DNA from: JAIVJZ01 sp036386515
GTDB taxonomy: Bacteria; Acidobacteriota; Blastocatellia; Pyrinomonadales; Pyrinomonadaceae
Assembly: GCA_036386515.1 (NCBI GenBank)
Contig: DASVVO010000033.1
Coordinates: 1-64,000, forward strand
Length of the DNA: 64,000 bases
Reading direction: 5' to 3'
Shown: positions 1 through 8,745 of the stretch, one piece after another
Layout of the letters: every line of letters begins with the position of its first letter
Numbering within the stretch: position 1 is the stretch's first letter
Notes under the pieces: model-generated
The model's input: the letters and a program-made list of their open reading frames with translations, nothing else
Database searches by the model: none
Told to the model about the DNA's origin: nothing
Translations under genes and position numbers: made by a program

Positions 1-229
1 GGCAGCGCAGATGTTGGTGCGGTGTGCGACGTTGAATCGGATGACGCACCTCGGCATGCCAGACAGCTATGCCGTCTGAGCAATCAGATAGGACTTGGTT
101 GTAGGTGCCTGTGCTCATCTACTATTTATGCAACAACGCCTCTTGTATTTGAGATTTCAAATCTCGGATGTGAGATCAAACAACGCTTTCTTCCAGTCTT
201 CCCCGGCGGTCATTCCTTCCCCGGTATGC
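1..229. other. Left-edge region without a recognised gene
   Basis: The stretch downstream of the GH31 gene stop contains only short open frames with no recognisable protein. I see no strong hairpin, repeat or promoter here. It may hold the end of a neighbouring gene outside the window. Confidence 0.4.
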
Positions 230-2731
230 TCAAGGGACGATCGTGATCTCGCTCGCGCCGCCGTCGGGCAAGGGCAAGCGCAGACGCCGCTGGTCGCGTG
301 CGTAGGAGACGTTTGTGGCCGCGCGCCCGTCGATGCGTATCTCCTTCGGCCTCTCGTTCAGGCCGAGCACTTCGACGAGGCTGACGGGACGCGCGGCGGG
401 GAAGTCGCCGGAGTGTGTGAGGCGAATCGTGTTGCCGGTCTGGGTCAAGGTGTTTGTGCGCCATGCGCTGCGGCGGTAGCCGTAGCCGTCGCCCGCGTCC
501 TGATGGATATGCCCTATGCCCGCCGCGCCGTGGACGACGACGACCGAGAGCGGCGCGCGCGCCATCTCCCCCGTGTGTTGCACAACCGGCTGCACGGGGA
601 TGATCGCCCCGGCGCGCGCAAAGAGCGGAAGGCGCGAGAGCGGCGCGTCGATCTCGGCGGACGAGCCACCCTCGTAGCGCGCGCCCGTCCACCAGTCAAT
701 CCACGCGTCGCCTTTGGGAAAATAGACGGCGCGCTTGGTTGCGCCCTCGGTCAGGACGGGCGCGACGAGCAGGTCGCGGCCGACGAGGAATTGTTCGAGC
801 GCGAGCGCGGGCGCGTAGGTGTTGTAGTCGGACGGGTAGTTGAACCAGAGGGGACGCATGACGGGCATGCCCGTCCGTTCGTGTTCGCGAAAGAGCGTGT
901 AGATGTAAGGGAGCAGTTGGTAGCGCAACTCGATGGAGGCGCGGTTGATCCGCTCGTGCGCTTCGCCGAACGACCACGGTTCGCGCTCCTGCAAATTGGC
1001 GGCGACGTGCGAGCGGTAGAAGGGCGTGAGCGCGGCAGCTTGCAGCCAGCGCGTGTAGAGTTCAGCAGACGCGTTGCCCGTGAAGCCGCCCACGTCCGCG
1101 CCGACGAAGGGCACGCCCGAGACGCTCATGTTCGTGAGCATCGCCATAGAGAGTTGCAGGTGTTCCCAACTCGGCACGTTGTCGCCCGTCCAGACGGCGG
1201 CGAAGCGTTGGATGCCCGCGTAGCCAGCCCGCGTCAGGACGAAGGGGCGCGCCTCGGGTCGAAGTTTCTCGACGCCCTCGAAAGTGGCGCGCGCCATCTG
1301 CATGCCGTAGGTGTTGTGGTAGCGCGCGTGGTCGCCGGGCGCGCCGTCGCCGAAGTGGCGCACGTCGAGCGGAAAGGTCTTGGCCGGGTCGTGCATCACG
1401 CTTGGCTGCGGCGGGCGCGTGTCGGGCGGAAACGTCGCCGGCTCGTTCATGTCGTTCCAGAAGCCGCCGACGCCCTCGTCCAGATGCCGCCGGTAGAGCG
1501 AGCCGAACCAGGCGCGCGCCTGCGGGTGTGTGAAATCGGGAAAGGCGCAGACGCCCGGCCACACCTTCGCCTGAAACTCCCGGCCATCCTTCGTCCGGTG
1601 AAAGAAACCCCGCGCGCGCCCTTCCGCGTAGACCTGGTAGTTTTCGTCAACTTTGATCCCCGGATCGATGATGAGGACGGTGCGGAAGCCGTCTCTCGAT
1701 AAGTCGTTCAGCATCCGCGCGGGGTCTGCGAACTTCGCCTTGTCCCAGGTGAAGACGCGATAGCCGTCCATGTAATCAATGTCGAGATGGATCACGTCGG
1801 CCGGAATTTTGCGCGTGCGAAAGCCGCGCGCGATCTCGCGCACCTTCGATTCGGGATGATAAGACCAGCGCGACTGTTGATAGCCGAGCGACCAGAGCGG
1901 CGGGAGCGGCATGCGCCCCGTCAACTCCGTGTAATCGGCTAGAACTTTCTGCGGCGTGCGCTCGCTCCCGCCCGTGAAGACGTAGTAGTTCAACTCGCCG
2001 CCCGCCGCGCCGAACGTGTAGCGGTCGGCGGATGTGCGCCCCATGTCGAAGTGCGTGCGATAGGTGTTATCGAAAAACAGCCCGTAGGCGCGACCCTGCC
2101 GGAGCGCGATGAAGAACGGGATGGACTGGTAGATCGGGTCAACTCCCGGCGCGTAGGCGTAAGCGTCCGTGTTCCAGTTGACCATCACCTGCCCCTGCCG
2201 CGACGTGGGCAGAGCCTTCTCCCCGAAGCCGTAATAAAACTCCAACTCGTCGCGCCGCTTCGACGCCTCGATCGCGCCGTTCTCCGGGTCGAACGAAACC
2301 GGCCGCGCCGCGTCGTCTTCGACCACCACGTTCCCCTGCGCGTCGAGCACCGTCACCGTAAACGGACGACGGCGAATGACGATCTTCGCCCCGTCCGTGC
2401 GCGTCGTGATCTCGATGCGGTCGCTCGTCTCTCGCACCACGGCCGCCACGGTCTTTCGATCCCGCGACCACACGGCATACGAATAATCGCGCTCGAACAC
2501 GCCGCGCGGCGCGAGCCGCACGCGCGCCACGTCCAAATCGAAGAACGTGACGGCGGCGCGCGCCCCGCTCGACAACGTGAGCGTGACGCCGTTCGTCTCG
2601 CGCGCGACGGACGTAACATCGCCCGCCCCGCGCCACGCCGCATGAGTTTCGACGTGTCCGGGCGCGAACACGCACAGGAAGAAGAAGACGGCGGCGAGCG
2701 CGCGCGGGCGTTTGACGAGACGAGTGTTCAT
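230..2731 (-). CDS. Secreted glycoside hydrolase family 31 (alpha-glucosidase-like)
   Basis: Family 31 enzyme of 833 residues, expected to hydrolyse alpha-glycosidic bonds (alpha-glucosidase or alpha-xylosidase type) outside the cytoplasm. The catalytic-nucleophile motif WNDMNEP is near residue 427, and the acid/base region RAGYAGIQRF...WTGDN lies about 90 residues later. A galactose-mutarotase-like N-domain and the (beta/alpha)8 barrel cover most of the length. The frame is open further upstream, but the ATG at 2731 is preferred: GGAG lies 6-10 bases before it and it begins a signal peptide (basic MNTRLVKRPR, then a hydrophobic stretch ending near HAA). The next gene on the same strand ends 43 bp upstream, so co-transcription with the lipoprotein and amidohydrolase genes is plausible. 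Family assignment is firm; the exact substrate cannot be read from sequence. Confidence 0.93.
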   Translation of the reverse strand: MNTRLVKRPRALAAVFFFLCVFAPGHVETHAAWRGAGDVTSVARETNGVTLTLSSGARAAVTFFDLDVARVRLAPRGVFERDYSYAVWSRDRKTVAAVVRETSDRIEITTRTDGAKIVIRRRPFTVTVLDAQGNVVVEDDAARPVSFDPENGAIEASKRRDELEFYYGFGEKALPTSRQGQVMVNWNTDAYAYAPGVDPIYQSIPFFIALRQGRAYGLFFDNTYRTHFDMGRTSADRYTFGAAGGELNYYVFTGGSERTPQKVLADYTELTGRMPLPPLWSLGYQQSRWSYHPESKVREIARGFRTRKIPADVIHLDIDYMDGYRVFTWDKAKFADPARMLNDLSRDGFRTVLIIDPGIKVDENYQVYAEGRARGFFHRTKDGREFQAKVWPGVCAFPDFTHPQARAWFGSLYRRHLDEGVGGFWNDMNEPATFPPDTRPPQPSVMHDPAKTFPLDVRHFGDGAPGDHARYHNTYGMQMARATFEGVEKLRPEARPFVLTRAGYAGIQRFAAVWTGDNVPSWEHLQLSMAMLTNMSVSGVPFVGADVGGFTGNASAELYTRWLQAAALTPFYRSHVAANLQEREPWSFGEAHERINRASIELRYQLLPYIYTLFREHERTGMPVMRPLWFNYPSDYNTYAPALALEQFLVGRDLLVAPVLTEGATKRAVYFPKGDAWIDWWTGARYEGGSSAEIDAPLSRLPLFARAGAIIPVQPVVQHTGEMARAPLSVVVVHGAAGIGHIHQDAGDGYGYRRSAWRTNTLTQTGNTIRLTHSGDFPAARPVSLVEVLGLNERPKEIRIDGRAATNVSYARDQRRLRLPLPDGGASEITIVP

Positions 2732-2774
2732 AAGTAGCTCCACGGGTAATCTACAGTTCGAGACGCGGAATCCC

Positions 2775-3728
2775 TCACCCCGCGGGCGCGGCAAGCGAGG
2801 CCAGTACGCCGCGCGGATTGATGATCTCTCCCAGGCGTTCGTAAGGCAACAACACTTTAGGTTCGCCCCCCGCATAAGACGTGACTTGATACTCCTCGAA
2901 AATAATGACCAGCCCCGCCGGTGTCAGAACCCATGCGCGGTAGTTTTTCAGCGCGGGCGTCGCCCTGTCGCTCCATTCCCGAATTCGAGCCGGGGTTGTA
3001 TCCAGTTGGCGACTCAAATCGTCAACGCAGTGGGCGGCGATAGTTTGCAGGTACTGTGCGCCGGGCTTGAACAAATCCGCGAGTTTAAGCACGCGCCCGC
3101 GCGTCAGGTCGTAATTGAGCACGAGCGGATAGTGATAGCCGTGCGCGGCTCCCCACGAATAGCCTTCGGCGTAAAAGAGGACGCTGATCACCGCGTCGGA
3201 AGCGAAGATCACGCGATGAGAAATCGTGTGATGTTCCTCAACGTCCTTCCAGTGTGCGTGCCTCTCCTTTTCGAGATCGCGGCCGTCCTTCAGATAAGGC
3301 TTGAGGTCACCCGTTACGAGGGCATAGGCGGCCTGGTTGAAGTTGCGTGCGGCCATGCTCCCGTCGCCGGTAAGTTGTGGGTAATCGGCCTCCACGACAA
3401 ACTTAGTCCTGGTTAATCGCTTCTCGATCGTGTGCGTCGCAAATTGGCGGCCGCCGCTTAAGTTGACGACGGACTCGAACGCCTCCGTCCCGCGTTCCAG
3501 AGCGGAGAGCGGTTGAGCGCGTGCGTCGGCGTCGTCCTGCCGGGGAGAAATCGAGCCTTCCGGCTTGGCCGGGATGCTCGTTGAGCGTTCTTTTGTTTGC
3601 GCACCGGCGGGCGGGGAGGCGCTGTCTGTGGGTGAGGCGCAGGAACAGCAGCAAGCCAGGAGCAGGACACACCCGGTCGAGAGAAAGCGATGCTTAAGGT
3701 TCCGCTTATGGCTGGATGCCGCGCTCAT
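2775..3728 (-). CDS. DUF3298/DUF4163 (RsiV-like) lipoprotein
   Basis: A 317-residue lipoprotein. The N-terminus has a lipobox-like LLAC (Cys near residue 26) in an unusually cysteine-rich stretch, then a low-complexity linker. The C-terminal two thirds resemble the DUF4163-DUF3298 pair found in RsiV, PdaC and related envelope proteins: FVVEADYPQL, a conserved YAEGYSWGAAHGYHY segment and a terminal IIFEEYQVTSYAGGEP. The ATG at 3728 is preferred to the in-frame TTG two codons earlier. It overlaps the end of the upstream amidohydrolase gene by 23 bp, indicating an operon and possible translational coupling. Without a cytoplasmic sigma-binding segment or transmembrane helix it is probably not an anti-sigma factor; a peptidoglycan- or ligand-binding role is a guess. 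Confidence 0.8.
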   Translation of the reverse strand: MSAASSHKRNLKHRFLSTGCVLLLACCCSCASPTDSASPPAGAQTKERSTSIPAKPEGSISPRQDDADARAQPLSALERGTEAFESVVNLSGGRQFATHTIEKRLTRTKFVVEADYPQLTGDGSMAARNFNQAAYALVTGDLKPYLKDGRDLEKERHAHWKDVEEHHTISHRVIFASDAVISVLFYAEGYSWGAAHGYHYPLVLNYDLTRGRVLKLADLFKPGAQYLQTIAAHCVDDLSRQLDTTPARIREWSDRATPALKNYRAWVLTPAGLVIIFEEYQVTSYAGGEPKVLLPYERLGEIINPRGVLASLAAPAG

Positions 3729-5490
3729 AAACAATCTTGCCGCCGAGGATCGTCATCACGGCTTCGGTCTGCAAAATCTCTTCGGGCTTGATGGTCAACA
3801 GGTCGCGCGAGTGGACGGTGAAGTCCGCGAGCAGGCCGGGCTTGAGTTGGCCTTTCTCCGTCTCTTCAAAGGAGGCGTAGGCCGGCTCGGCGGTGTAGCA
3901 GCGGATGGCGTCGGCGATGGAGAGTCGTTCCTGCGGCCACCAGCCCCCGGCGGGGTCGCCATCGACGCTCTGCCGCGTGACGGCGGCGTAGAGGCCGAGG
4001 TAAGGGTTGATGGGTTCGACCGGCCAGTCCGTGCCGAAGGCCACGCGGACGCCGAAAGAGCGCATCATGTGCCAGGCGTATGCGCCCTGCACGCGATACT
4101 CGCCGAGCCGATCCTCAGCCCAACGCTTGTCCGAGATGGCGTGCGACGGCTGCATCGAAGCGACGACGCTGAGTTCGCGAAAGAGCGTGAAGTCTGTCGG
4201 CGCGACGACCTGTGCGTGTTCGATGCGATGGCGTCTTAAACGGGCTTTTTCTACAGCTGCCTCCAGCTCGGGAAAAACTCCGAGTACAAACGATGCGGGG
4301 CAATCCTCACACTTGATTGGAGTTTTAGCATTCGGCCCCAAAGCTGCTTCTAGGAAGCCGTCGAGCGCCATGCGGTTCGCGCGGTCGCCGATGGCGTGCA
4401 GGGCAATCTGAAACCCTGCGGCATCGCGTTCGACGATCATGCGCGTGAGTTCTTCGGGCGGGCGGCGCGGAATGCCGCTGTTCCTGGGGTCGTCCGAGAA
4501 GGGCGCGAGCATGGCGGCGGTGCGCGATCCCAAAGTGCCGTCAACGTAGCCCTTGAGCGCGGTCAAGCGGATGTTGAGCGGGTCAACCTTGAACGACGCA
4601 AACTCCGCGCGCTGCTGTTTCAACTTCTCGACCGTATCCTCGAAGTTCTGCCATTCGGCGACGCGCACCGTCAGTTTTCCCGCTTGCAATAGTTCGCGGT
4701 AAAGATGGGTCGCCTCGTAGCCGGAGTTGTCCTGAATCGAAGTGATGCCGTAACGCCGCGCCTCCGCGAGCGCGCGTTCGGCGGCCTGCATGCGTTCGGC
4801 GGGCGAAGGCTCGGGCACCACGCGCGCGACGAGCGTGGCCGCCGTCTCTTTCAAAATACCCGTCGGCTCTCCTCCGGCGTCGTGCAAAATCTCGCCGCCT
4901 TCGGGCGCGGGCGTCGCGCGCGTCACCTTCGCCTGCTTGAGCGCGAGCGTGTTCGCCCAACTCACGTGGCCGTCCACGCGCTGCACGAAGACCGGATTGT
5001 TCGGCGCGACCGCATCGAGGTCGGCGCGCGTCGGCCACTGTCCGCCCCACAGCGTGTGATCCCAACCGCGACCGAGAATCCACGCGCCCGGCGGGAGTTC
5101 GCGCACCTTGGCGGCGATGCGCGCTTTGGCCTCCGCGAGCGTCCGCGCGCCGACGAGTTCGACGCGCAGGAGCGAGAGGCCGCCGTTGATGAAATGGAGG
5201 TGCGCGTCGTTAAAGCCGGGCGTGACGAGACGGCCGCGTAGATCGACGGTGCGCGCGCCCTTGTAAGCGCGCGCGATGTCGGCCGACGTGCCGACGGCGA
5301 CGATCCGCTCGCCTTCGACGGCGACGGCCTCGGCCATCGTGCCCCCCGCGTCGGCAGTGAAGATTTTGCCGTTCGTCAGGACGAGAGCCACCGTGTGTTG
5401 CGCGGGCGCGAGCACCGCGCGCGACGGACGCGCGGCGGCGAACAACAGGGCGACGAGCGAGAGAGCGATGGAGATGCGAAGTAGTTTCAT
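3706..5490 (-). CDS. Secreted YtcJ-like metal-dependent amidohydrolase
   Basis: Amidohydrolase-superfamily enzyme of 594 residues of the YtcJ / N-substituted formamide deformylase group. An N-terminal beta-sandwich start (LVLTNGKIFTAD...) leads to the first metal motif DAHLHF; further ligands are IALHAIGDRAN and RIEHAQVV, and the late aspartate is in VAFGTDWPVEPINPY. A hydrophobic leader (MKLLRISIALSLVALLFAAARPSRA) predicts export, unusual for amidohydrolases in general but common for this group in soil bacteria. It heads the run amidohydrolase-lipoprotein-GH31 on the minus strand. The substrate is unknown; members act on amide or formamide bonds. The region upstream is shared with the divergent galE gene. 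Confidence 0.88.
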   Translation of the reverse strand: MKLLRISIALSLVALLFAAARPSRAVLAPAQHTVALVLTNGKIFTADAGGTMAEAVAVEGERIVAVGTSADIARAYKGARTVDLRGRLVTPGFNDAHLHFINGGLSLLRVELVGARTLAEAKARIAAKVRELPPGAWILGRGWDHTLWGGQWPTRADLDAVAPNNPVFVQRVDGHVSWANTLALKQAKVTRATPAPEGGEILHDAGGEPTGILKETAATLVARVVPEPSPAERMQAAERALAEARRYGITSIQDNSGYEATHLYRELLQAGKLTVRVAEWQNFEDTVEKLKQQRAEFASFKVDPLNIRLTALKGYVDGTLGSRTAAMLAPFSDDPRNSGIPRRPPEELTRMIVERDAAGFQIALHAIGDRANRMALDGFLEAALGPNAKTPIKCEDCPASFVLGVFPELEAAVEKARLRRHRIEHAQVVAPTDFTLFRELSVVASMQPSHAISDKRWAEDRLGEYRVQGAYAWHMMRSFGVRVAFGTDWPVEPINPYLGLYAAVTRQSVDGDPAGGWWPQERLSIADAIRCYTAEPAYASFEETEKGQLKPGLLADFTVHSRDLLTIKPEEILQTEAVMTILGGKIVYERGIQP

Positions 5491-5738
5491 AGCGGCAATT
5501 AGTATGTGCGTTGAACGGGTTCGAGCGTCGCTTGTTATATCACTAAATTATGAGCCGTGCCCATTTCGCGCCGCCGGGCTGGCCGGAATGAACTTCTTCT
5601 CCCGCCCCGAGTAAAGCCGCAAGTTAATTGAGGCCGCCCGCGCGTGCTATCATCGGCGAAAGGTTTTTACATCTTAGCGGCGAGGGGCAAGAGCGGTTCG
5701 GCCTGCCGGGTGCGGGCGAGCGGTTCGGCATACATATC

Positions 5739-6719
5739 ATGCGCGTACTTGTGACGGGCGGCGCGGGCTACATCGGCAGCGTCGTGACAGAGGAGTTGGT
5801 GCGCGACGGCCACGAGGTCGTCGTCTATGACAGCCTCTACAAAGGCCATCGCGGCGCGGTGACGGAAGGCGCGCAACTCATCGAAGCGGATTTGATGGAC
5901 GGCGAACGCTTGCGCCGCGCCTTCCGCGAGCAACGCACGGAGGCCGTGATTCACATGGCCGCCGATTCGCTCGTCGGCGAGTCGGTCACGAACCCGTCGA
6001 AGTATTACCGCAACAACGTCGTTGCCGGACTCGCCCTGCTCGACGCGATGCACGACGCGGACGTGCGTCGCATCGTCTTCTCCTCGACCGCCGCCACCTA
6101 CGGCGAACCGGAGAAGCAGCCCATCGAAGAGACAGACCCGACCACCCCGACGAACACCTACGGCCAGACCAAGCTCGCCTTCGAGCACGCGCTGCCGTGG
6201 TACGAACGCGCTTACGGCATCCGCTTCGCCTCGCTGCGCTACTTCAACGCGGCCGGAGCCACCGCGCGCTGCGGCGAGATGCACGACCCCGAAACGCACC
6301 TCATCCCCATCATCCTGCAAGCCGCCCTGGGGCAACGCGAGCGGGTGGAAATCTACGGCGAAGACTACCCGACGCGCGACGGCACCTGCGTGCGCGACTA
6401 CATCCACGTCGTCGATCTCGCCCGCGCCCACATCCTCGCCCTCTCCATCCTCGACACGCGCAGCGCGATCTACAACCTCGGCTGCGGCGGCGACGGCTAC
6501 ACGGTCAAAGAAGTGATAGACGCGGCGCGTGCCGTCACGGGGCGCGAGATCAACGTGCGCGTCGGGGCGCGGCGCGCGGGCGACCCGGCCTTCCTCGTCG
6601 CCAGTTCCGCGCGCATCAAAACGGAGCTTAACTGGTCGCCCCAATTTCAAGACCTGCGGCTCATCATCGAATCGGCGTGGCAGTGGATGCAGGCGCACCC
6701 GCGAGGTTACGAGGAATAG
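5739..6719 (+). CDS. galE: UDP-glucose 4-epimerase
   Basis: Extended short-chain dehydrogenase of 326 residues, the usual size of bacterial GalE. It interconverts UDP-glucose and UDP-galactose with bound NAD+ in the cytoplasm. The Rossmann motif TGGAGYIGS is at the N-terminus, the catalytic Ser/Thr in VFSSTAATYG, the Tyr-Lys pair in YGQTK, and GalE-type signatures LRYFNAAGA and RDYIHVVDLA follow. The frame continues 37 codons upstream, but family alignment begins exactly at MRVLVTGGAGY, so the ATG at 5739 is chosen; no clear Shine-Dalgarno is visible there. It probably feeds galactose units into surface polysaccharide or handles sugars released by enzymes such as the neighbouring GH31. A strong hairpin follows about 90 bp after the stop. 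Confidence 0.95.
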   Translation: MRVLVTGGAGYIGSVVTEELVRDGHEVVVYDSLYKGHRGAVTEGAQLIEADLMDGERLRRAFREQRTEAVIHMAADSLVGESVTNPSKYYRNNVVAGLALLDAMHDADVRRIVFSSTAATYGEPEKQPIEETDPTTPTNTYGQTKLAFEHALPWYERAYGIRFASLRYFNAAGATARCGEMHDPETHLIPIILQAALGQRERVEIYGEDYPTRDGTCVRDYIHVVDLARAHILALSILDTRSAIYNLGCGGDGYTVKEVIDAARAVTGREINVRVGARRAGDPAFLVASSARIKTELNWSPQFQDLRLIIESAWQWMQAHPRGYEE

Positions 6720-6750
6720 GCAGGAAACTTCGGCCGACCGGCGGGCGGCG

Positions 6751-6825
6751 AAGGCGGCGGAAAACAAAGGCGGCGAAAAACGAAGGCGGCGGAAAACGAA
6801 GGCGGCGGAAAACGAAGGCGGGCGG
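6751..6825. repeat. 16-bp GGCGGAAAACGAA-type tandem array
   Basis: Four consecutive 16-bp units (6751, 6767, 6783, 6799), each close to AAGGCGGCGGAAAACG, followed by a partial fifth unit that merges into the left arm of a hairpin. Units differ by one or two bases. The array lies just after the galE stop. Confidence 0.85.
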
Positions 6826-6864
6826 CTCTCTGTGGTTCAACACAGAGAGCCGCCCGCCTTCGTT
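6811..6864. terminator. 24-bp perfect hairpin after galE
   Basis: The arms 6811-6834 and 6841-6864 are perfect reverse complements of 24 bp around the six-base loop GTTCAA. There is no long U-run on either side, so termination activity is inferred from position between the convergent galE and the pseudogene. The right arm runs into the degraded 3' end of that pseudogene. Confidence 0.6.
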
Positions 6865-7371
6865 GTGTCATGCGGCGTGGCGGCGGCGCGGCCGGGGCTG
6901 GCGACGACGTAGAGACCGGGCTGCTCCGCGCCGGGAACGGTTGAGGCGAATTCCCATTGCGCCTCGAAGAAGTTTTGACGGACGCCGCGGGACATGCCAC
7001 CCTTCCCGGCGCTCGTCTCGCCGGCCTCGTTGACGAGAGGCTTTGAAAAGGTCTGGTCGTGGAAACAGCCGCTCGCCTGCCCATTCGACATGCGCAGGCT
7101 CTGTGTCCCGAACGTGGCGGGCGCGCCCGAGTTGGTGACGACCGCGTGATCGAGTGGGGCGCAACCCATGCCCGCGCTGCCCAAAACTGCTCCAACCGTC
7201 TTGATTATGAATCGAGCCGGGGGCGTATGAGGGAGGCTCGAAGTTAATGGCTGAACTGTCGGCAGTTACTATTGTCGGAGGGAGCATCAGCGCGGCGAGT
7301 AATGCCAGACCGATAAAGAAGGCGACGGAATTTCTATCTACCGCCCGGTAGCTGCGGAGACACATTTTCAT
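6837..7371 (-). pseudogene. Frameshifted, truncated secreted-protein gene
   Basis: A start at 7371 with AGGAG seven bases upstream opens a protein with a clear signal peptide (hydrophobic FFIGLALLAALMLPPTIVTA) and the segment INFEPPSYAPGSI. At about 7180-7182 (a CCC run on the plus strand, GGG in the gene) the frame shifts. Deleting one base restores a continuous product in which SFGSAGMGCA leads into DHAVV, SGCFHDQTFSK, AGETSAGKGG, RQNFFEAQWEF and PGAEQPGLYVV. These segments resemble a family of secreted proteins, probably with a jelly-roll domain, seen in environmental acidobacteria. The second frame ends early, inside the galE-side hairpin, so the C-terminal part is missing as well. A sequencing error could explain the indel but not the truncation. 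Confidence 0.7.
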
Positions 7372-7630
7372 GTGAGGTTCTCCTAACGAAGGCTGGGGAG
7401 GCATACGCGGTGGGTTACGGCCTGACCCGTTGCGCATACTCGGGAGGGCTATATAGTTACTGCTGAGGCGTGCCGGAAGTGCGGCACGATTTTGGCGTGG
7501 GCGGATAATAGTCGTCGTTCAATGCCAAGCCACATTAATTGAAAGCAATGAAAGCAGGGGTCGATGGAAAACAGGAGTTGAAAGTCGGGGCGAATGAAGC
7601 ACCGCCTCTGTCTTTCATCGGCCTCTGCCG

Positions 7631-8584
7631 TCAGGATGTTTCTCCTTCCGAGACGAGAAAACCGTTCAACTCGGGAAGGGTGGGCAGGGCGGCGCGCGCG
7701 CCGAGGTCGCGGCACTTGAGGGCAGCGACGGCGCAACCGAAAGTTAAACAACTTTCGATCTCCTCGCCTTGCAGGAGACCGTAGAGGAAGCCCGCGTGGA
7801 AGGCGTCGCCCGCGCCGGTCGTGTCGCGGCAGCCGCCGGGAACGGGGAAGGCCGCCGCCTCGATGAACGCGCCTTCGTGGTAGAGCGTCGCGCCGCGCGC
7901 GCCGAGCGTCATGCCGACGACGGCGCGCGCGTGGAGCCGGGTTTTCAGTTCCACGAGCGCAGCGCGTTCATCCTCGATGCCGGTCAGGCGACGCGGAAAC
8001 CCGGAGGAGGAGATGAGCACGTCGAGGTGCGGGAGGAGTTCGGGCAAGCCTTCGTAGATGTTGTCGATGTCGGCGGAGACGATCGTGCCGGCGGCGCGTG
8101 CGGCGCGGGCGAGGCGCGCGCAGGCGGGCGGGTCGTGCGCGTCCAGATGCAGCACGCGCCCGCGCGCGGCGATTGTTTCGGGCGCGTCTTCGGCGGCGTA
8201 GGCGAGCCGCGCGTCGCGCTCCCAGAGAATCGTCCGCTCGCCGGTGCGCGCGTCTATGAGGATGAACGCGATCTGGTTGCGCGCGCCCTCGATGGTCTCC
8301 GCAAACTCGACATCGACGCCTTCCGCACGAAGCGTCGCCAGGCCGAACTGCCCTTCCGCATCCGAGCCGAAGCGTCCGGCGTAAGCCGTGCGCAGGCCGA
8401 GACGCTTCAAGGCGACCATCGCCGAGGCCGTCTGCCCGCCCGCCGCCTGCACGTGCGCGTTGAAACGCGTCTTCGTGTCGAAGGCCGGATACGCGGGCAC
8501 GACGATCAGATGATCCACGGCGTTCAAGCCGAAGCCGACCGCGTCGAACTCTCTCCGCTCCGGCAACTCGAAAGGAAATCGCAT
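7631..8584 (-). CDS. PfkB-family carbohydrate kinase
   Basis: Ribokinase/PfkB-fold sugar or nucleoside kinase of 317 residues. It shows the N-terminal glycine-rich substrate motif AAGGQTASAMVALKRLG and the C-terminal signature DTTGAGDAFHAGF with the catalytic Asp and anion hole. The ATG at 8584 follows GAGGAG at good spacing and matches the family start; the longer open frame upstream is not supported. It phosphorylates a sugar-like substrate using ATP in the cytosol; sequence does not decide between ribokinase, fructokinase or adenosine kinase type. It diverges from uvrC, with about 160 bp between the starts. No pathway partners are adjacent. Confidence 0.9.
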   Translation of the reverse strand: MRFPFELPERREFDAVGFGLNAVDHLIVVPAYPAFDTKTRFNAHVQAAGGQTASAMVALKRLGLRTAYAGRFGSDAEGQFGLATLRAEGVDVEFAETIEGARNQIAFILIDARTGERTILWERDARLAYAAEDAPETIAARGRVLHLDAHDPPACARLARAARAAGTIVSADIDNIYEGLPELLPHLDVLISSSGFPRRLTGIEDERAALVELKTRLHARAVVGMTLGARGATLYHEGAFIEAAAFPVPGGCRDTTGAGDAFHAGFLYGLLQGEEIESCLTFGCAVAALKCRDLGARAALPTLPELNGFLVSEGETS

Positions 8585-8745
8585 CAATTTCTGCTCCTCA
8601 ACACAGGCGCGTCTGTTGTAGCAAGAGCGCGCCTGAACCGCAAAGGGCGCGCGCGGTCGTGATGCCGTGCGCGTCAAATTTAGTGAACGGCGCGGGGTTG
8701 GGTTAAACTACCGGCATCACCGGATAAAAAGTTCGCGCGCGCGCA

